Positions 1 through 12,119 of a DNA stretch of 64,000 bases are shown in pieces (within the stretch, counting starts at the first letter, position 1; every line of letters begins with the position of its first letter). The translations under genes and the position numbers were made by a program. The stretch lies in assembly GCA_007844125.1 (NCBI GenBank), contig CM017557.1:57674857-57738856 (forward strand), written 5' to 3'. The notes below the pieces were generated by a model that did not search any database, was not told the DNA's origin, and saw nothing but the letters and a program-made list of their open reading frames with translations. This DNA comes from Sinonovacula constricta (Eukaryota > Mollusca > Bivalvia > Cardiida > Solecurtidae).

Positions 1-370
1 ACATCTTGTGCATTGTGCTAAAAGACAAGAAAAATATCCCTAAATGCATGAAAATGGTTACCAAACTCACCAAAGATTAAGTTTGGTAATTTTCTCAGTT
101 AAAAGAATTTCTCTTTACATAAAGTCAGAAAGTACATCTTAAGTTTAAAAATAACATGTTCAATCCCTATCTTTAATGTCAGAATAAGATTACAACTTGC
201 ACGGAAATTTTCAAGTTGAATAAATACTCATGATAGAATATGAAACTTCACAGTTTTTATCAGAAGCTGTTTTGCTCAGCCATTGAAGCTATAAAGTTAT
301 AAATATCATCTAGCTGTTTAAAAAAGAATTTGATATGTGATACCAGGAAGAATAATATTTCACCCATGTT

Positions 371-645
371 TGTTTATTGGGTTTATCATCCCACCAACAG
401 TATTTCAGTTATCTGGAGATGGAGCCCACTTTAAGCAGGTATAGTGCTGCCTTTACTGTGCAAAGCATGCCGTGAACACCTGGCGTGATACCACACCCAG
501 TCACATTATCCTGACACCGGGCCAACCAGTTATGGAATAACTTATATTTGCTTGAGCGTTAGCAAGGGAGCTATACCACTACTGTTTTTACAACTTTGGT
601 ATATTGCGGCCCGGAATAAAACCCGGGACCTCGCATACCTGGAGC
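371..645 (-). mobile_element. tRNA-derived SINE (family A)
   Basis: Shares its body with the fuller copy at 9977-10290 but lies inverted. The tail side reads GTTTATTGGGTTTATCATCC and the tRNA-side end carries a B-box-like CCCGGG stretch near 610-635. The A-box end looks truncated. Further copies are at 40635-40855 and 60800-61076. Confidence 0.75.
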
Positions 646-769
646 CATTTTACCCATGGGCATAAAACAACTGACAACAAAACACCTGTTTAGTGAAAAA
701 AACTGACCTAGTTTAGAAGTATTTTCATTAACTCTTAAACATTAAAGTTTGTTTTGTTTTAAGGTCTAT

Positions 770-1150
770 CACACTGACACAAATATGGTAACACTGGCAC
801 TGTCCAGCTATGACTGGGAATGGAAGACCTCCAGACAGGGGCAGATCCAGACAATTTTGGTGGGTGGGTATGAAACAAGATCCAATCAACTTTTTCACAG
901 TAAATACTAGATATATATATACACAGTAATGAACCCTAACTTCGCCTTAAGCAGTCAGCAGACAAGATTTGATTTATAAGCTTAGTATTTTTCAAGCTTA
1001 CATGTAAGTGTTTTCACAACTCTACTCTTTACCTGGTTGGTAGGGGAGAGATGCGTCCCCCCATCCTGACCCCATGGATCCATCCCTTCTTCCAGAAATG
1101 TGTCTGGGTAGAACCAGTGTCCTTCTGCAGGTCCATTGGGAGACGTCAAT
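770..1150 (-). mobile_element. SINE family C copy split by a MITE
   Basis: The two halves (770-835 and 1089-1150) match the continuous copies at 57885-58112 and 48361-48585, including the TGTCTGGGTAGAACCAGTG block. They are interrupted at 836-1088 by a hAT-like MITE, so the SINE is older than the MITE. Confidence 0.6.
836..1088. mobile_element. hAT-like MITE, 253 bp
   Basis: Starts CAGGGGCAGATCCAG and ends with an inverted GGATCC-containing terminus. It is flanked by near-identical 8-bp direct repeats, CCTCCAGA (828-835) and CTTCCAGA (1089-1096). The body is shared with 11630-11881 and 16820-17080. There is no coding capacity. An 8-bp target duplication fits the hAT superfamily. Confidence 0.7.
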
Positions 1151-1704
1151 TAATGACAATTCTCCTCATCACTGAGACTTAAGCCAATGTAGGGCTAAAA
1201 ATTTATAAGTTGGTTTGGGTGGAGGGGAGGGGGGGATGGGTCTCTAACCACTTGGCCACAAACTACCAAAAGCATTACAGTGTACAAATGGCATACTCGC
1301 AAAATTTTTCAAAAGATGTAATAATGTGAATTTATGAAGCATGTCACTAAATTTTGGCAACATTTTTGATATTTGATTCTGGTAATATCATTAAGAAATG
1401 GGTGAGGTTGTCATAACCAGAAAAGCATAACCGAATATGTTGAGGGGGTGTCAGCTAAAGAGGTGCATCTTTGACAGACCTTACACAGTTAATGCATGCT
1501 GCATGAACTAAGGTAATGAATGAAGAGTGATTCATTTTGAAGAAATGTTGATGTTTCACCAGTCCATGAAAGAGTCAATGATAAATGAGAAAATAAAAGT
1601 TATTGTTGGCGATAAGAAAACCTGAAATAAATCTAGATACCAGTTAAAATTGAGGTAATAAGGTTTGTCTGGACTTTCAGAAACATAACATGCCAGCCAC
1701 ACAA

Positions 1705-2697
1705 TTAAAGGTAGTATCCAACAGTTGGGACCAATTTTTGCCTCTCATTAAACCAAATAAATTGTTATTACCTGAAAAGATCCCAGAAAAAACTGTTTAT
1801 TTGTGCCCTACAACCATGTGAAAAGTAAAGCATAACACCAAATTTTTAATTTACAAAAATATATCTCCTATCCAAGCCACTCTGCACAGTTAGCGCTATT
1901 TTTAAATTAAAAAAACATGTGACCACTTACTTGTGACATCACGTTACATAATCATCCATGTAATCAGCTCTGATGCTGATATCTATTTCTAGCTAAAATC
2001 CCCATTGTGCTTATGTATAAATTTGAAAATAACATTCAATGCATTATACTTTATGATTTGTATTGTCTACCAATTGAGATATTGCTATAAGCCAGCCTTA
2101 CTTAGAGCTGGTATCCGACAGTTTGGAATTTCTTTTTTCAAATAACCAAAAAAAATCATTGTTACCTGATAAGGTCCTTCAAAATGCTGATCATGGATGT
2201 CCTAGATCTGTGTGAACAGTCAAGCAAACATTGCTATTGCAAAGAGGTATTTTCTATCTGAGCAACGCTGCAGAGATAGCTATTTTAAAACTTAGAAAAC
2301 CATGTATCACTTACTTTTGAGACTACTTTATATAGTCATCCCGCTGATCCATTCTGATGTTGATATCTTTTTTTAGCAGAGACCAGTATCAAGCTTTTTA
2401 TACAGTTGAAAGGAATACACTTTCAGAGTGATTTTTTTGCGATTAGTTCTGTCTAACAATTCAGTTAGAGTTCAAAATTGTATTTATTATGACTGTATGG
2501 GTTTAGGAAAAATTAAGCCCAAATTCCCCAAAGCAGTGGTTTGATATTGTTATATGTATTTTATATTGGCATAGAGTCAGATACCACCTTTAAACTAAAG
2601 TATTAATTTTTGCAGCAATTATGCAAAATTTTCCAGAACATGGGTAAGATGTGTTATATATATAAGATAAAGGCAAACTGTCAGGTATTACCTTTAA
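1705..2697. mobile_element. TTAA-ended MITE, outer copy (interrupted)
   Basis: Begins TTAAAGGTAGTATCC and ends with the inverted GGTATTACCTTTAA. Its internal sequence (1705-2101 plus 2594-2697) matches other family members only when 2102-2593 is removed. That stretch is itself a complete family member, so this is a nested pair. Confidence 0.7.
2102..2593. mobile_element. TTAA-type MITE, inner nested copy
   Basis: About 490 bp. It has the family start (GCTGGTATCCGACAGTTTGG), the family interior (for example TTAGCAGAGACCA near 2375) and the end CAGATACCACCTTTAA. It sits inside the outer copy and is the same length as 41160-41656. Its left TTAA is degraded (CTTA). Confidence 0.72.
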
Positions 2698-2912
2698 ATA
2701 GGTAAATAAGAAAAGGTTCTGGCAAAACTTCCACAGATATTTAAATTTAATCCACCTCTAGACAAAGGCAAACAGGGTAAATATAAATGTGACAAAAACA
2801 CAGAGATGAGACATTACACACAAAAAGAAAAACCATCAGTTTACGCCTTGGAAAGGTCAGTCGGCAAAAGGACCGACTGGGATGCTTAAACCTGGTTTGT
2901 GGAGTTCTCCAA

Positions 2913-2992
2913 CCTCACACTTCATGAAGGTTTTTCCATCAAACAAACAGTACCTCACACTTCATGAATGTTTTTCCATCAAACAAACAGTG
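2913..2992. repeat. 40-bp direct duplication
   Basis: Two head-to-tail 40-bp units, starting CCTCACACTTCATGAA at 2913 and 2953, differ at only two or so positions. This is a recent local duplication in non-coding DNA. Confidence 0.85.
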
Positions 2993-3384
2993 TAAATAAA
3001 AATATCCCGTCAAAGTGAAACAACTTATAGTAAGCACCTGCATTGGGAGTTAAAACTGATACAATGAACTTAATGAACTTTAAGGTCATTATAGAAACTT
3101 CCGGCTATCAGACAAACCAGTGGCACAACAAAGGTCAGCTAAAAGATTCTACATATTTGTAGCATGGGGGACTTTCAAGTTTGTAAAAAGTTCAGACAAA
3201 AATAAGAGTTTATTTGCATATAAGTGTACTGAGGTAATGGCCAGTGTTATAAATGACAGATGTATTGGTAATGTCATATGGTAGGAAAGGTAATTACTAT
3301 GTGCTAGCTACTACATGCTGACAGGCAGACAGGTTCAGTGGTGACCTTTGATGACATATGACTGCAGAGGTGTTCATTATACAT

Positions 3385-3600
3385 GTGGACTAATCTAAAG
3401 CCAAAGTAGGAGATTTTCACTTGAAAAGAGGGAGATTTGTTTCTTTCATATAAACAAAGAAGGAAGTAATCTGTTTCCAAGTAGGGAGATTTCTGAAAAT
3501 GTGTAAAACACTCCTCATTTTCAAATAATTTTAAACCTCAAAAGAGGGAGCCTTCTTTCAAAAGCAGGAGAGTTCACATGTATGGTTCACAGGTGGTAGT
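3385..3600. repeat. single copy of the 13.25-kb minisatellite unit and flank
   Basis: Contains AAAGTAGGAGATTTTCACTT and GAGGGAGATTTGTTT followed by CATATAAACAAAGAAGGAAG. These match the unit and downstream flank of the tandem array at 13251-13495, so this is a dispersed, unamplified copy of the same repeat. Confidence 0.65.
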
Positions 3601-4168
3601 TAAAGTGCCAAAAACAATTGTTTACATGGAAATCAAATGTACTGTTAATGTAAAAATGTACATGAAACACTTAAGTGGCATAATCAACATAAACAAGCTG
3701 CTTAGTTAAGCATATAGTGTAGAAATTAATAATTCATAAAATATGGCTTAAAATTTGCAGACACATGGTTTAACTTCCCAAAAACAGTTTTAAATTACCA
3801 ATGGCTTAAAAATAGTAAATAAAAACTTAACAAATTGAAGATCTGGGAATATACTTGCCAGTTGCTTGTTTTTTGTTATACATAGCAAATAACATTATAT
3901 TTGCAATTTTCAACATAAAACATACGATATAATTTTGACAGGCACTGATCAGTTAACTTGGATTAAGGTAGGGCCCAAGATATGGTCAATTGCTAATGTT
4001 TTTGCCAGTCTTTTGTGTCATATACTTCTTGTTTTGAATTGTTTTGTGCCATGTCCATTCAATGATTGTTTTATGGCATTTAGCATAGCTTTAATGCCTA
4101 ATAGCACATTACTTAACCCTTAGCATGCAACATTTGTTAATTACCCATGCTAATTCCTAGTTATCTTC

Positions 4169-4588
4169 TTAAAGATGGTGTCCGACAGTCAACCTTTACC
4201 AAATGTTTGTAACACTATCTTTTCATGGTTTCCTGGAATTTATGTATAAATTCTGCATAAATGTTACTCAGACTAGAGTAAATACCAGTTTGAACACTAT
4301 GTATATGTGAGACAGGACAAAATTGAAAAAAAATGCTCTAAATGTTCATTCTTTCCAAATCTATAAATAACCACAATAGTGTTATCTGCTAAAAATAGAT
4401 ATAAATAGCTGTCTCTGCAGCATTACTAAGATAGGAAATACCTGCTGCAATGAAGAGTGGAGAGTTATGCTTCACATAGACAAAGGGCATCAATGAACAG
4501 CATTTTCCATGATCTTTTCAGTTAACAATGACTTATCTAGTTATTTGAGAAAAAATGTTTGGTTCAAACCGTCAGATATTACTTTTAA
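4169..4588. mobile_element. TTAA-ended MITE
   Basis: Starts TTAAAGATGGTGTCCGACAG and ends CCGTCAGATATTACTTTTAA, inverted relative to each other. The interior resembles 61330-61829. No open frame of note. Confidence 0.7.
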
Positions 4589-4633
4589 CATTGGCATACA
4601 AATGTCCCTAGACATATCTCTAGAGATGTAGCA

Positions 4634-4703
4634 GCAAATAGTGTAGATCCTAATCAGACAGATCCCAAGCAGGGAGATCCCAATCTGGATCTACACTATT
4701 TGC
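4634..4703. repeat. 70-bp palindromic element, 17-bp perfect stem
   Basis: GCAAATAGTGTAGATCC (4634-4650) is exactly inverted as GGATCTACACTATTTGC (4687-4703), with a 36-nt loop rich in CAGATCCC motifs. Related palindromes are at 16217-16287 and 37574-37643, with a half-site near 6903. Confidence 0.85.
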
Positions 4704-4984
4704 CAAAGTTGTATAAATATGTGTTTAGCAAGCTAAGGGTTAAGTTTCAAACCAATAGGTCCTTGCATACTCCATATATGGTTTTTGGTTAAACAGCTCA
4801 CAAAAGCAATGCAAAAACAATGAGCATCTAGCATGAAATAAAATCCCTAGCCATTATAGGCTGAGCACAAAGAAGGGCAAGATGTATGCATGGGTATATG
4901 ATACAATATGTACATGTTTTAGTTTTTTATCATAATATATTTATACACTGAACCAGAAATACCCTCCTTACTTGCAGCCAGAGT

Positions 4985-5100
4985 CTACCATGGCTGAGTA
5001 CTTAGAGCAGCTTGCTTATAACTCTTCAACCTCCTCATGGGTTTAAGTCATGGTCAGGTTGAAAAATTTCATGTGGGGGAGGTCTCTAAATTGACCTGTG
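4985..5100 (+). mobile_element. tRNA-like SINE head (family C type)
   Basis: TGGCTGAGTACTTAGAGCAG resembles an A box of Ser/Leu-type tRNA-derived SINEs, and the downstream GGGTTTAAGTC resembles a B box. The GTGGGGGAGGTC tail is typical of the family C copies. Degenerate. Confidence 0.5.
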
Positions 5101-5231
5101 TTGTGCCAAATAATTATTGTTCTGATAATAGCTAGATATGACCAATATGATAATAATTGTGTTAGCATACTGTATCTAAAACAAAACTTTACCTACAGAG
5201 TTAGCAAGAACAAGGATTATATGATACGTAC

Positions 5232-5312
5232 CAGTTTCTGATCAGCGCGTACGAATCCTCTCCTCTTCATTGCTTTCCTCCGATGAAGTTTCACATTTTT
5301 CTCTTCACTCAT
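5232..5312 (-). CDS. candidate first coding exon of an unidentified gene
   Basis: Reading on the minus strand, ATG at 5312 opens 27 codons (MSEEKNVKLHRRKAMKRRGF, then VRADQKL) that end exactly at a GTACGT splice donor, phase 0. The ATG context (AAAATGAG) is acceptable. The peptide is very basic, and the MKRRGFVR stretch is faintly like a protein kinase C pseudosubstrate. The remainder of a PKC N-terminus is not visible, so this is only a suggestion. No continuation exon was recognised at 1-5231, so the rest of the gene would lie beyond the left edge. It could also be a chance ATG-plus-donor, though the codon use and GC content stand out from the AT-rich surroundings. Confidence 0.4.
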
Positions 5313-7198
5313 TTTTGTATCCTCTTGTCTTAACAAATTATGAACACAGTCTGTATTTCGATCACACTATACCACACAGTGAATAGTTATCTTTAGATTA
5401 GCACAGTGTTTCAGGTATAAATATGTACTTGTCATTTTTTGTCACTGATTATGCAACACAAACTTTCATTTTCAACACAATCAAAGACCTGTGCTTAATT
5501 ATACAACAGAAACTATTTATTGCTTCTTGTGAATAATAAAACACACTTTTTTGTTTTATAATAATTAATTGCTAATTTCTAATCAATTATTACTCACAGA
5601 TTCTCTTTTTGCCCTGTTCAATAATTAGCTTAACAATAATTATTTTATAATCTATAATCACTCTATTTTACTAAGAACCATTGTTTCTTTTACATCACTT
5701 TATTTCTTTTCACTTATCTTGCAATAAAATTATATTGTCATATACTTCAAATCAAACATTCACAGAAGCTGATTTGCTTGTGTCTGATACAATATAATTC
5801 ATTTATAAATTCTAATGTACCGGTATTTACTTTTCTCCATCACAACACTACAAATATTATTCAATTATGCAAATGAAGAACAAACATCTGTTTTTTATTA
5901 TATGAGAAATCATTTATATGTGTCCATAACATATATTCCCTTTCACTTTTAAAAACGAAAATAGCAAAGTTAAACAAACAGTACACACATCACTTCCCTT
6001 TCAGACCATCTCTCGTCATGCAAAACTAATCTTTTCAACATATAAACTTAAAGTGCATTTTGACCTAGAGTTGGACAGACATGTTCAAATGTTTCTTACA
6101 AATGGATAGTGGAAGATCATGATCAACTATGCACGTTTACAGTCCTTTTAATCTCATATTTTTTAAGTTATCTCCGCTAAAAACACACAAATGTAATTTC
6201 TGCTTGAAATCTAAAAGGTGTACCTTAAACTATACCATATATGTCATAATAGTCAGTATTTTGACATTATGTTAACACATATAACACATAATCCTTTACT
6301 CACATTGAATCATATATGTACATGTATATATTAATACCCTTCCAACAACTTTAAGGATCCTTTAACCATAGTATTGTAAAGATCATAATATTCAAGAGAA
6401 AAAAATACACGTCCCAAATCCTCCAAAAATTTATTTTTTGTTATCTCATAATCACAGTATTATACACTATATCCACAGCTAAGCTAGGATGAACTGAAAC
6501 TACACCACATCACTCCTATTTCCTAAAGTGTCACACCTATGTTATGGCGTGCCTCTACCAATTGACATGCTCACGCTCCAGTGATTGTGGTCGCACTTAT
6601 ATTGAAGGGTGAAACGGAGGCTTACCATTTCATGTTACTATATTAGTGAAGTACTGGCTTGTGCAGATACCACACATCTCAAGCATGTGATGCAAAAAGT
6701 GACATGTTTACAAACCAACAGGCCAATGTATTTAAAGTACTGGCCAGGGCAGTAAATCCATTTCGTGAACATGGCTGATTATACAAACTTATGAAACAGT
6801 GGCAAAATTTTACAAACCTCTATGCTACTGTACTAGCAATGCAATGTCTTGATCAGATTATGGTATAGCTTCAATTTTAGCTGCTCAGCACAAGTTGATA
6901 AGGCAAATAGAGTAGATCCAGACCAGCCAGCTTCCACCAAGATTGTTTAAATATTAACCATCAACAATCTTTAAGTTGTAGGCCTAAAATTACTGGGTCA
7001 TATTGCGACAGAAAGTGCAGCCTTTATTGTCATAGCATGGGATTTTCAAACCAATGACCTTAGACCCATATAAGAGCATGGAAACTTAGTTGAAGCAAAA
7101 AACTTATGTCTTTTCTACTACAGCATATAAATATATGGCATGATGTCACCCCATTCTACATTACCTAGACACTCTACCAAACAGAAGAATTAGCAGAC
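5313..7198. other. non-coding, AT-rich
   Basis: Upstream of the candidate exon. I see no exon with splice support. A half-site of the GCAAATA palindrome family lies near 6903. If the 5232-5312 exon is real, its promoter and 5' UTR are in the right-hand flank (5313-5600), but no clear TATA or initiator context stands out. Confidence 0.5.
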
Positions 7199-7696
7199 TT
7201 AAAAGTGGTATCCGACAGTTTGCCTATATCTAATATAAGCAACAATATCTGACAGCTGTTTGGGGTATTTGTACATAATTTCTGCAGAAAAAATAAAACA
7301 TATGTTAGTATAAGCTTTGACGATTTTCAACATTATCTCAATTTTTGAATAGTAAAACTTGTTTGTCAACACTAAAACTTTCTTTATTTTCAAATCTGTA
7401 AATAAGAAAGATTGGGATTCCTGCTAAAATAGACATCGACGTCACAGAAGATGTCGTGGATGAGCTTTAACGTATGTGGCCACATGGTTTTCTTAGTTTA
7501 AAACTAGCTTACTGTGCAGTGTGGCTCAGATAGGAAATACATGTTTGAAATGACCATTGTGACATTATGGTTCACTTTTCAGACAGGTATAGGACATCAA
7601 TAAACAGTATTTTGCGAGATCTGTTCAGGTAACAATGGTTTATTATGAAGTTTAATGAAAATATTTTTGGTCCAAACTGTTGGATACCCCCCTTAA
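7199..7696. mobile_element. TTAA-ended MITE, ~0.5 kb
   Basis: TTAAAAGTGGTATCCGACAG at the left and AACTGTTGGATACCCCCCTTAA at the right form imperfect terminal inverted repeats inside TTAA. It is collinear with the copy at 61330-61829 (shared CATAATTTCTGCA and ACATCAATAAACAG blocks). Confidence 0.75.
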
Positions 7697-8696
7697 AACT
7701 AGAAACACAGTAACAGTTACTTGCAACTATATGATTTGTTTTGATATAAAGTAACATCAACAAGTTATGTTTATTCAAAAAATGATTGTTAAATTGTTAG
7801 AACTTGTTGGTCAACCCTATTCATGTATTTATATTTGATAAAATATGTTAAAACTTTTAAAAACTTAATCTGCCACGTGTTGAGGAACAATTTAAATTAA
7901 TATCTTAGCAAAACTTCGATGTTACCAACACAGTGCAGGCCAGTTAAAGACTTAATGACCTATAAGTATTTACCGCAACTGAAAAATGGGCCCAAGTGGA
8001 ATGAGTTGATGTGGTTGTAGCCATTATTTCAATCATAATATACAAGCCCACACTATTAATAAATATTGTAGGAGCGTGCGATCTTAATAATCAGCATCTA
8101 TAACCACTGAAGTGGCTTCTCTTTGAGTAATGTACTGTTGTCAGTTTACCAATCTCTCAACATCATATAATGTCAATAGTGGCCATTTCCTATGTTTCTT
8201 ATATAGTGAATAAGATTCAAGTGATAAAACTCCAACAACATGCCTTTTCATCGTTGATACAAGTAGTGTGTTTTGCAGTGTGAGTGTTAAGAGGTCAGAG
8301 CATATATCTCTATCTTTCTAAAAGCATGACTTTGAATGTAAACCAACTTGTATGAAAAATAAATATATGCAAAACTTACATAAGAACACAGGAAGTTCAA
8401 AATGTGTTTTTTTAATAAAAAGATTACTCATACAGTAGTTTTCTTATCTTAGGTTAACAAAAAAATGGTGTATATGGTTTTCACTGATAAAGAAATATGA
8501 GTAGGCTATCTGAATATTTTTGTTTCCTACAAGAAGCACGATTAATTTCTAACTTTAGCCATGGTCACTATATTAACATGATGTAACTTTATTAAAAAAT
8601 CTTGCAAGTGTCAAAAAGTCTGAACCCATTAACTACATATATATTTATCACACTTTTTCTTAAAGCCATAACATCATTGAATTTTTTAAAAACAAC
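7697..8696. other. non-coding, nothing recognised
   Basis: AT-rich sequence with no splice-supported exon and no repeat that I could match elsewhere in the window. Confidence 0.5.
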
Positions 8697-8840
8697 AACA
8701 AGGGTACCCATGGCATAGAGGTAGTCACGAACGTGTCCTATTTGAGACGAAGGATTTAATGTCTTCCGGCTGACCTGCCATGCACAGGCGATTCTACCCA
8801 GCCATTTGCCTGGGGTCTTCCTCCAACAAAATAGCTGAAC
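8697..8840 (+). mobile_element. SINE family C fragment
   Basis: Carries the family block GATTCTACCCAGCCATTTGC followed by CTGGGGTCTTCCTCCAAC, equivalent to the tail of 34585-34775. An apparent 122-aa minus-strand frame across it is a by-product. Confidence 0.55.
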
Positions 8841-9735
8841 GTTGCTAACATGATTGTAGTTGACTGCTACAATGTTTTTCAAAAACAAAACTAAACCAAA
8901 AACAATAAAAAAAGGATGTAATAAGTAAGAAAACAGTTCAAAACAAGACAGATATGACACAAAAGACTGACCAAAACAATATCCAGGAACTACTTACAGG
9001 ACATGACTTAAATCAAATTAAACTGACAAGCAGCAATTGAAATCCGTTAAATCATGACATAGCCGGTCTCATTGTTAAACAAAACAAGACTTTTATAGCG
9101 GCATGTACCAAGATTTTAATAGTGGCATAGTCAGTAAAACATTAAACAACTACACATGTACATGAAGCTTCAGAATTCCAATCCTACAAGCATTTTTTAA
9201 ATGGTTCTATTGCCATTTTCTTTCTTTTTTACAGATAAATGTCTTCTGAATTTTACTGATAAATAAGTGTACTTGATATATTTTTTAAAACCCTAGATCA
9301 TTTAAAAATTTGATGGATGAGGAAAAACAATTTAGATTTTTCATAGTTTTCACAATAATGATAATCTGTAATGAGAAAACAAGGTAATTAAACTTACTTT
9401 TATTCATATATAGTTGCACTATTTACACATGATGTATATAATTATTCCTTGAGGTGTTATGTATCCTTTTAAAATCTTTGAATAACATACCAAAAAAAGT
9501 ATAAGTGCATATTTTTTAGTTTGAAATAATCTTTAAAAAATTGGTTCACTTTTACTATCACTCAGAATAAAATAAAACACAGCGATCCTTACATTTGAGT
9601 GACTTACAATCTATTTATAGGCAGTACACAAATATAGAAACATACCAGATTGCTAACTATCTATGCCTTTTAATTAACCTTGCAAGATTAAAAAGCCAAG
9701 ACAAATATGGTCATTATAACAACAATCCATATTAA

Positions 9736-9842
9736 GTGGTGGAGGAAGACCCCTAACAAATATTAAGAACCACCGACGCACTGCAGATCAGCTGGAAAAC
9801 CTCACCACCATCCAGGAAGAAAACCCACACAGTGAGGAACCA
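9736..9842 (-). mobile_element. SINE family C fragment
   Basis: GGTGGAGGAAGACCCC, CACTGCAGATCAGCTGGAAA and CCCACACAGTGAGGAACC match the inverted family C copies at 48361-48585 and 57885-58112. Confidence 0.6.
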
Positions 9843-9976
9843 ACCAGTAACTAGGCATAAATTTTTTAATAAACTGCGTGAAACAATAAACTCTTGCGTG
9901 CAAACAAAGCAGACCATGATACATTTTAGAGTCAGAATAAACATTCATACTGATCTCTTGATACAATACGTAGACC

Positions 9977-10290
9977 GGACCTGGTAGCGCAATCGGTAGA
10001 GCGTCAGCTCCAGGCACAGGAGGCCCCGGGTTCGATCCCGGGCCGTTACATACCAAAGTCATTAAAAATGGTAGTGGTATAGCTCCCTAGCTAACGCTCA
10101 AGCAAATAAAGGGGTAGTTCCTTGACTGGTTGGACCGGTGTCAGGATAATGTGACTGGGTGTGGTATCTTGCCAGGTGTTCACGGCATGCTATACACAGT
10201 GAAGGCAGCACTATATCTGCTTCAAGTGGACTCTGTCTCCAGATAACTGAAATACTGTTGGTGGGACGATAAACCCAGTAAACAAACAAA
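9977..10290 (+). mobile_element. full-length tRNA-derived SINE (family A)
   Basis: The head has an A box (TGGTAGCGCAATCGG) and a near-perfect B box (GGTTCGATCCC), about 75 bp in all. It is followed by a tRNA-unrelated body with TGTCAGGATAATGTGACTGG and an ending AAACCCAGTAAACAAACAAA. The intact Pol III promoter makes this the best-preserved copy in the window. It is not a functional tRNA, because the acceptor arm does not close. Confidence 0.85.
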
Positions 10291-11629
10291 CAATATGTAA
10301 AAGTTGTCTTTTCCACATTGAATATGATGTTTTCCAAAGTAAACAGCTAAATTGATTTACCAAGTGAAAAAAATATTCCTTAGAACAATGTACAAAACAA
10401 GATTCTTTTATCTCTTACACAGGCTAAACAATACAAAGGCAAGCTGTTGCATAATAGCCATGTGATGTCTTTTTGTTATCAATCTTTGCTTCAGGCCAAG
10501 GGAAAGACACTAGATATGTGAATTATTACTCACATGAGAGAAATTATTCAAATATACTTATATAGTCAAAATCTACATTTCTTTTCCAGTATTTTAAATA
10601 AAAAAGACCACACAGAATGACTAAAAAATACAATTACTTCTTTTTTTATTTGAAAACTTCATCTCTTAACAATACATATAATAAGGAAAATAAGGCTATA
10701 CACACTTGGATAAATCCAATCTTCCATGTGGGCCACAAAACTGACCAATCAGAAAACATAATATTTTCAACTTATATATACACAATTAAAACACTCATCT
10801 TCTTCCTTTGCACCAAATAACTTTTTAAATACTTAAAAAAATCAACACTACAGAAACATAAACAATTAATACATTTATGAAGAGATCCAATACAAAACTT
10901 ATCCAGATCTTCAATTCACATAATTAAAAAAATAAGACATAACTTTTTAAACAGCCCTAAAAATATCTGCAAACAAAAATATACACATTCACCTATGCAC
11001 CAAATCCACTAATTAACAATATACATCATTATCCTATGCACCAATCCACAAATCAACAATGTACAGCATAATCCTATGCACAAAAATTCCCTTACTCTTT
11101 GACACATTTTTTGAGTTTTTTCACTGTATTCTCTCCAAAGACCACTGACTGCGCTAGGAAATTCTATCCAGGTATGGGCAATAAAGAATTGGCATAGTTT
11201 CCCACACTTTGTAATGAGAATACAGGGACAGAAATATAAGCAGAGATAAAGAGAATTAATCCCCAATTAAGAGAGGCTGGGCCTTGGTATAAAGTGTCAT
11301 GCTATCTTATACCCCTGAACCTTCTAAGTATCAACTGATCAGGCTAAGGCAAATAATGCATATCATGATCAGCCAGTTGTTGATGGAAGCTGTTTAATCA
11401 AGCCAAATATGTTACTTAGTCGCTAGCAACAGTGTAAGTAATATGGCAAGCTTCTTTTACATTTAGGTGAATTTTAGTAACAAAGAATGAAGCATGGATT
11501 ATTGACAAATGGAAGCAGGCCATGGCTTATCTCCTTCATAATGGCAAAGAGGCAAACCTCCTGTGTTTTTGTCAGGTCCTTGTCTCTTTATTTATAGATA
11601 TCTGATACAGAAATCAAGGAAGACTAAAC
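10291..11629. other. non-coding, AT-rich
   Basis: No exon seen. The near-duplicate phrases ATCCTATGCACCAA and CAATCCACAAATCAACAATG at 11000-11090 indicate a small local duplication. A GGCAAATAATGCATATCATG half-site of the palindrome family occurs near 11348. Confidence 0.5.
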
Positions 11630-11881
11630 CAGGGGTGGATCCAGAAAATTTTGGTGGGGGAAGGGGTGGGGTATAAATCAAGATCCATTCAACTTTATCG
11701 CATTAAATACTTCATATATATACACAGTAAGGGACCCTAACTTCGACCTAAGCAGTCAGCAGACAAAATTTACTTTAAAAGCTTGGTATATTTTCAGCTT
11801 ACATGTATGTGTTTTTACAACTCTACAATTTTACCTGGTAGGGGGATACATCCCCTCTCACCCCTCCTGGATCCCTCCCTG
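11630..11881. mobile_element. hAT-like MITE, 252 bp
   Basis: Starts CAGGGGTGGATCCAG and ends GGATCCCTCCCTG, with termini inverted relative to each other. It is flanked by GACTAAAC (11622-11629) and GACTGAAC (11882-11889), an 8-bp duplication with one change. It is the same length as 836-1088. Confidence 0.78.
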
Positions 11882-12119
11882 GACTGAACAGCCATCTTGT
11901 TCTTTATTTAACATCCATTATCAAAATGGCATGTAGAAAGGAAGCAAAACTAATAATTTAGCATGAGTTTCAGTCTTGTATAAGAACCACTGTCTTGCAC
12001 TGTCTGTTCCTTACTTACTGCTACCTCTGTCAGAGGCTCCCACTATTTTAGGCCATGTGGCTCAATTTTATGTCAGGTCAATCAACTGTTAGGAACTTAA
12101 AAAATCAAAGTTTAAATTA

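Noticed and set aside
2858..2880. CAGTCGG...CCGACTG hairpin
   Set aside because: Only seven paired bases with an 8-nt loop; too short to treat as a structured RNA without further evidence.
8592..8960. 122-aa open frame on the minus strand
   Set aside because: It runs through a SINE family C fragment and AT-rich flank; no domain, no splice context, composition as expected by chance.
9802..10062. 86-aa minus frame and an apparent tRNA gene at 9977-10050
   Set aside because: The A and B boxes are good, but the acceptor arm does not close and the same head recurs with a common body elsewhere, so it is a SINE, not a tRNA gene.
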